NCBI GenBank assembly: GCA_023412515.1
Contig: JAEYNO010000083.1
Location: 1-5,134 of the forward strand
DNA from: Actinomycetes bacterium
GTDB taxonomy: Bacteria > Actinomycetota > Actinomycetes > Actinomycetales > Cellulomonadaceae
Direction: 5' to 3'
Length of the DNA: 5,134 bases
This document shows positions 4,190 to 5,134 of the stretch, one piece after another; the stretch's first letter is position 1, and the number at the start of each line of letters is the position of its first letter. Position numbers and translations under genes: made by a program. Below the pieces are notes generated by a model that was given only the letters and a program-made list of their open reading frames with translations, was not told where the DNA came from and did not search any database.

Positions 4190-5134
4190 ATGGAGGCCGA
4201 GGTGTCGCACGAGGAGCCCGACGCCGAGCCGACCCCGCCGACGGTGGTCCCGCTGCTCGAGCCCGCGGACGGCGTGCCGCCGGTCGTCGACACGCCCGCG
4301 GCGCTGGCCGCGACCGTGGCGGCGTTCGCCGCCGGCACGGGTCCGGTCGCGGTCGACGCCGAGCGCGCGTCGGGCTACCGGTACGGCCAGCGCACGTACC
4401 TCGTGCAGCTGCGCCGCGAGGCCGCCGGCACGGCGCTGATCGACCCGATCGCCCTGCCGGACCTCTCGGCGCTGTCCGACGCGCTCGTGGGCGTCGAGTG
4501 GGTGCTGCACGCGGCGTCGCAGGACCTGCCGGGCCTCGCCGAGCAGGGCATGCGCCCGTCGCGCGTGTTCGACACCGAGCTCGCGGCGCGCCTGCTGGGC
4601 ATGGAGCGCGTCGGGCTCGCGGCGGTGGTCGCGGACACGCTGGGGCTGGGCCTGGCCAAGGAGCACTCGGCGGTCGACTGGTCGACGCGTCCGCTGCCCC
4701 CCGAGTGGCTGCGCTACGCGGCGCTCGACGTCGAGGTCCTCGTCGAGGTGCGTCAGGTGCTGGCCGAGCGGCTCGCCGTCTCCGGCAAGGCCGAGTGGGC
4801 GCGTCAGGAGTTCGAGGCCGTGCGCACCGCACCCCCGCCGGCGCCGCGCGCCGAGCCGTGGCGTCGGGTGTCGGGCCTGCACACGATCCGCGACGCCCGG
4901 CGGCTCGCCGTGGTGCGCGAGCTGTACGCGACGCGGGACCGCAACGCGCGCGAGCGCGACATCTCCCCCGGGCGCGTGCTGCCCGACGCGGCGATCGTCG
5001 CCGCGGCGCAGGCCATGCCCCGCACGGTCGGCCAGCTGACGGCCCTGCCCGCGTTCATGGGCAAGGGCACGCGTCGCCGCGCCGCGCTCTGGCAGGGCGC
5101 GATCGACCGCGCCACGGCCCTGCCCGAGGCCTGT
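4190..5134 (+). CDS. rnd: Ribonuclease D (3'-5' exoribonuclease, DEDDy), 3' end outside the window
   Basis: The first 315 codons are present with no stop; the gene runs off the right edge. Ribonuclease D trims 3' ends of tRNA precursors and other structured RNAs. The DEDDy exonuclease domain (about 30-210) has all catalytic residues: Exo I D56 and E58 in VAVDAE, Exo II D112 in HAASQDL, Exo III Y176 and D180 in YAALD. The tRNA-binding HRDC domain is recognisable at about 230-307, with GLHTIRDARRLAVVRELY (229-246) and its later helices to ALWQGAIDRA. A variable acidic, Pro-rich N-terminal tail (1-25) precedes the nuclease fold. Actinobacterial forms are usually about 400 residues or more, so roughly 100 C-terminal residues are missing. 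ATG 4190 is chosen because a TACGGT box sits seven bases upstream; the in-frame GTG 4181 would add three residues. It follows the LuxR-type gene on the same strand after 97 bases. Confidence 0.94.
   Translation, partial: MEAEVSHEEPDAEPTPPTVVPLLEPADGVPPVVDTPAALAATVAAFAAGTGPVAVDAERASGYRYGQRTYLVQLRREAAGTALIDPIALPDLSALSDALVGVEWVLHAASQDLPGLAEQGMRPSRVFDTELAARLLGMERVGLAAVVADTLGLGLAKEHSAVDWSTRPLPPEWLRYAALDVEVLVEVRQVLAERLAVSGKAEWARQEFEAVRTAPPPAPRAEPWRRVSGLHTIRDARRLAVVRELYATRDRNARERDISPGRVLPDAAIVAAAQAMPRTVGQLTALPAFMGKGTRRRAALWQGAIDRATALPEAC

Noticed and set aside
3998..4882. Minus-strand frame of 294 codons antisense to ribonuclease D
   Set aside because: The translation is Arg/Gly/Ala/His-rich without a fold. 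The plus strand here encodes a clear DEDDy nuclease with all catalytic residues.
1..5134. CRISPR arrays, tRNA or rRNA genes, insertion sequences, attachment sites
   Set aside because: Reading through both strands showed no repeated spacer-like units, cloverleaf-type sequence, transposase motif or direct repeats of att type.

Overview
The window joins DNA of two different characters. Positions 1 to about 1275 have a moderate GC content (sampled 60-base lines run 58-72%). This part carries one LacI-family regulator whose DNA-binding and hinge sequence looks like those of Rhizobiales (Alphaproteobacteria), followed by a clean rho-independent terminator. From about 1301 to the end GC is clearly higher (sampled lines 72-85%), with G or C in almost every third codon position. 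The genes there read like a high-GC actinobacterium of the Cellulomonas type. The change falls in roughly 25 bases (1276-1300) between two convergent genes. A chimeric contig or contaminating sequence is the simplest explanation, and horizontal transfer is the alternative.

Layout: 1-139 is an upstream regulatory region with a LacI-type palindrome (43-58). 140-1186 (+) is the LacI-family repressor. 1247-1285 is its terminator. 1301-2749 (-) is NADP-dependent 6-phosphogluconate dehydrogenase (gnd) with a strong ribosome binding site. 2750-2919 is a divergent intergenic region with a gnd promoter candidate and a GC-rich palindrome. 2920-3501 (+) is a DUF3000 protein. 3517-4092 (+) is a LuxR/NarL-type regulator whose receiver domain is shortened and lacks a phospho-acceptor aspartate. 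4190-5134 (+) is the 5' part of a ribonuclease D gene with an intact DEDDy active site and HRDC domain, cut by the window edge.

How the genes relate: gnd supplies NADPH and ribulose 5-phosphate through the oxidative pentose phosphate pathway. It is transcribed away from the other three actinobacterial genes. The order DUF3000 - LuxR-type regulator - ribonuclease D on one strand is, from memory, a recurring actinobacterial neighbourhood, so the three may be functionally linked, but nothing here proves it. Two of them (DUF3000 and ribonuclease D) have a TAnnnT box 6-7 bases before the start codon, which suggests leaderless transcripts. I saw no complete new multi-gene system. The points most worth following are the junction and the degenerate receiver of the LuxR-type protein.
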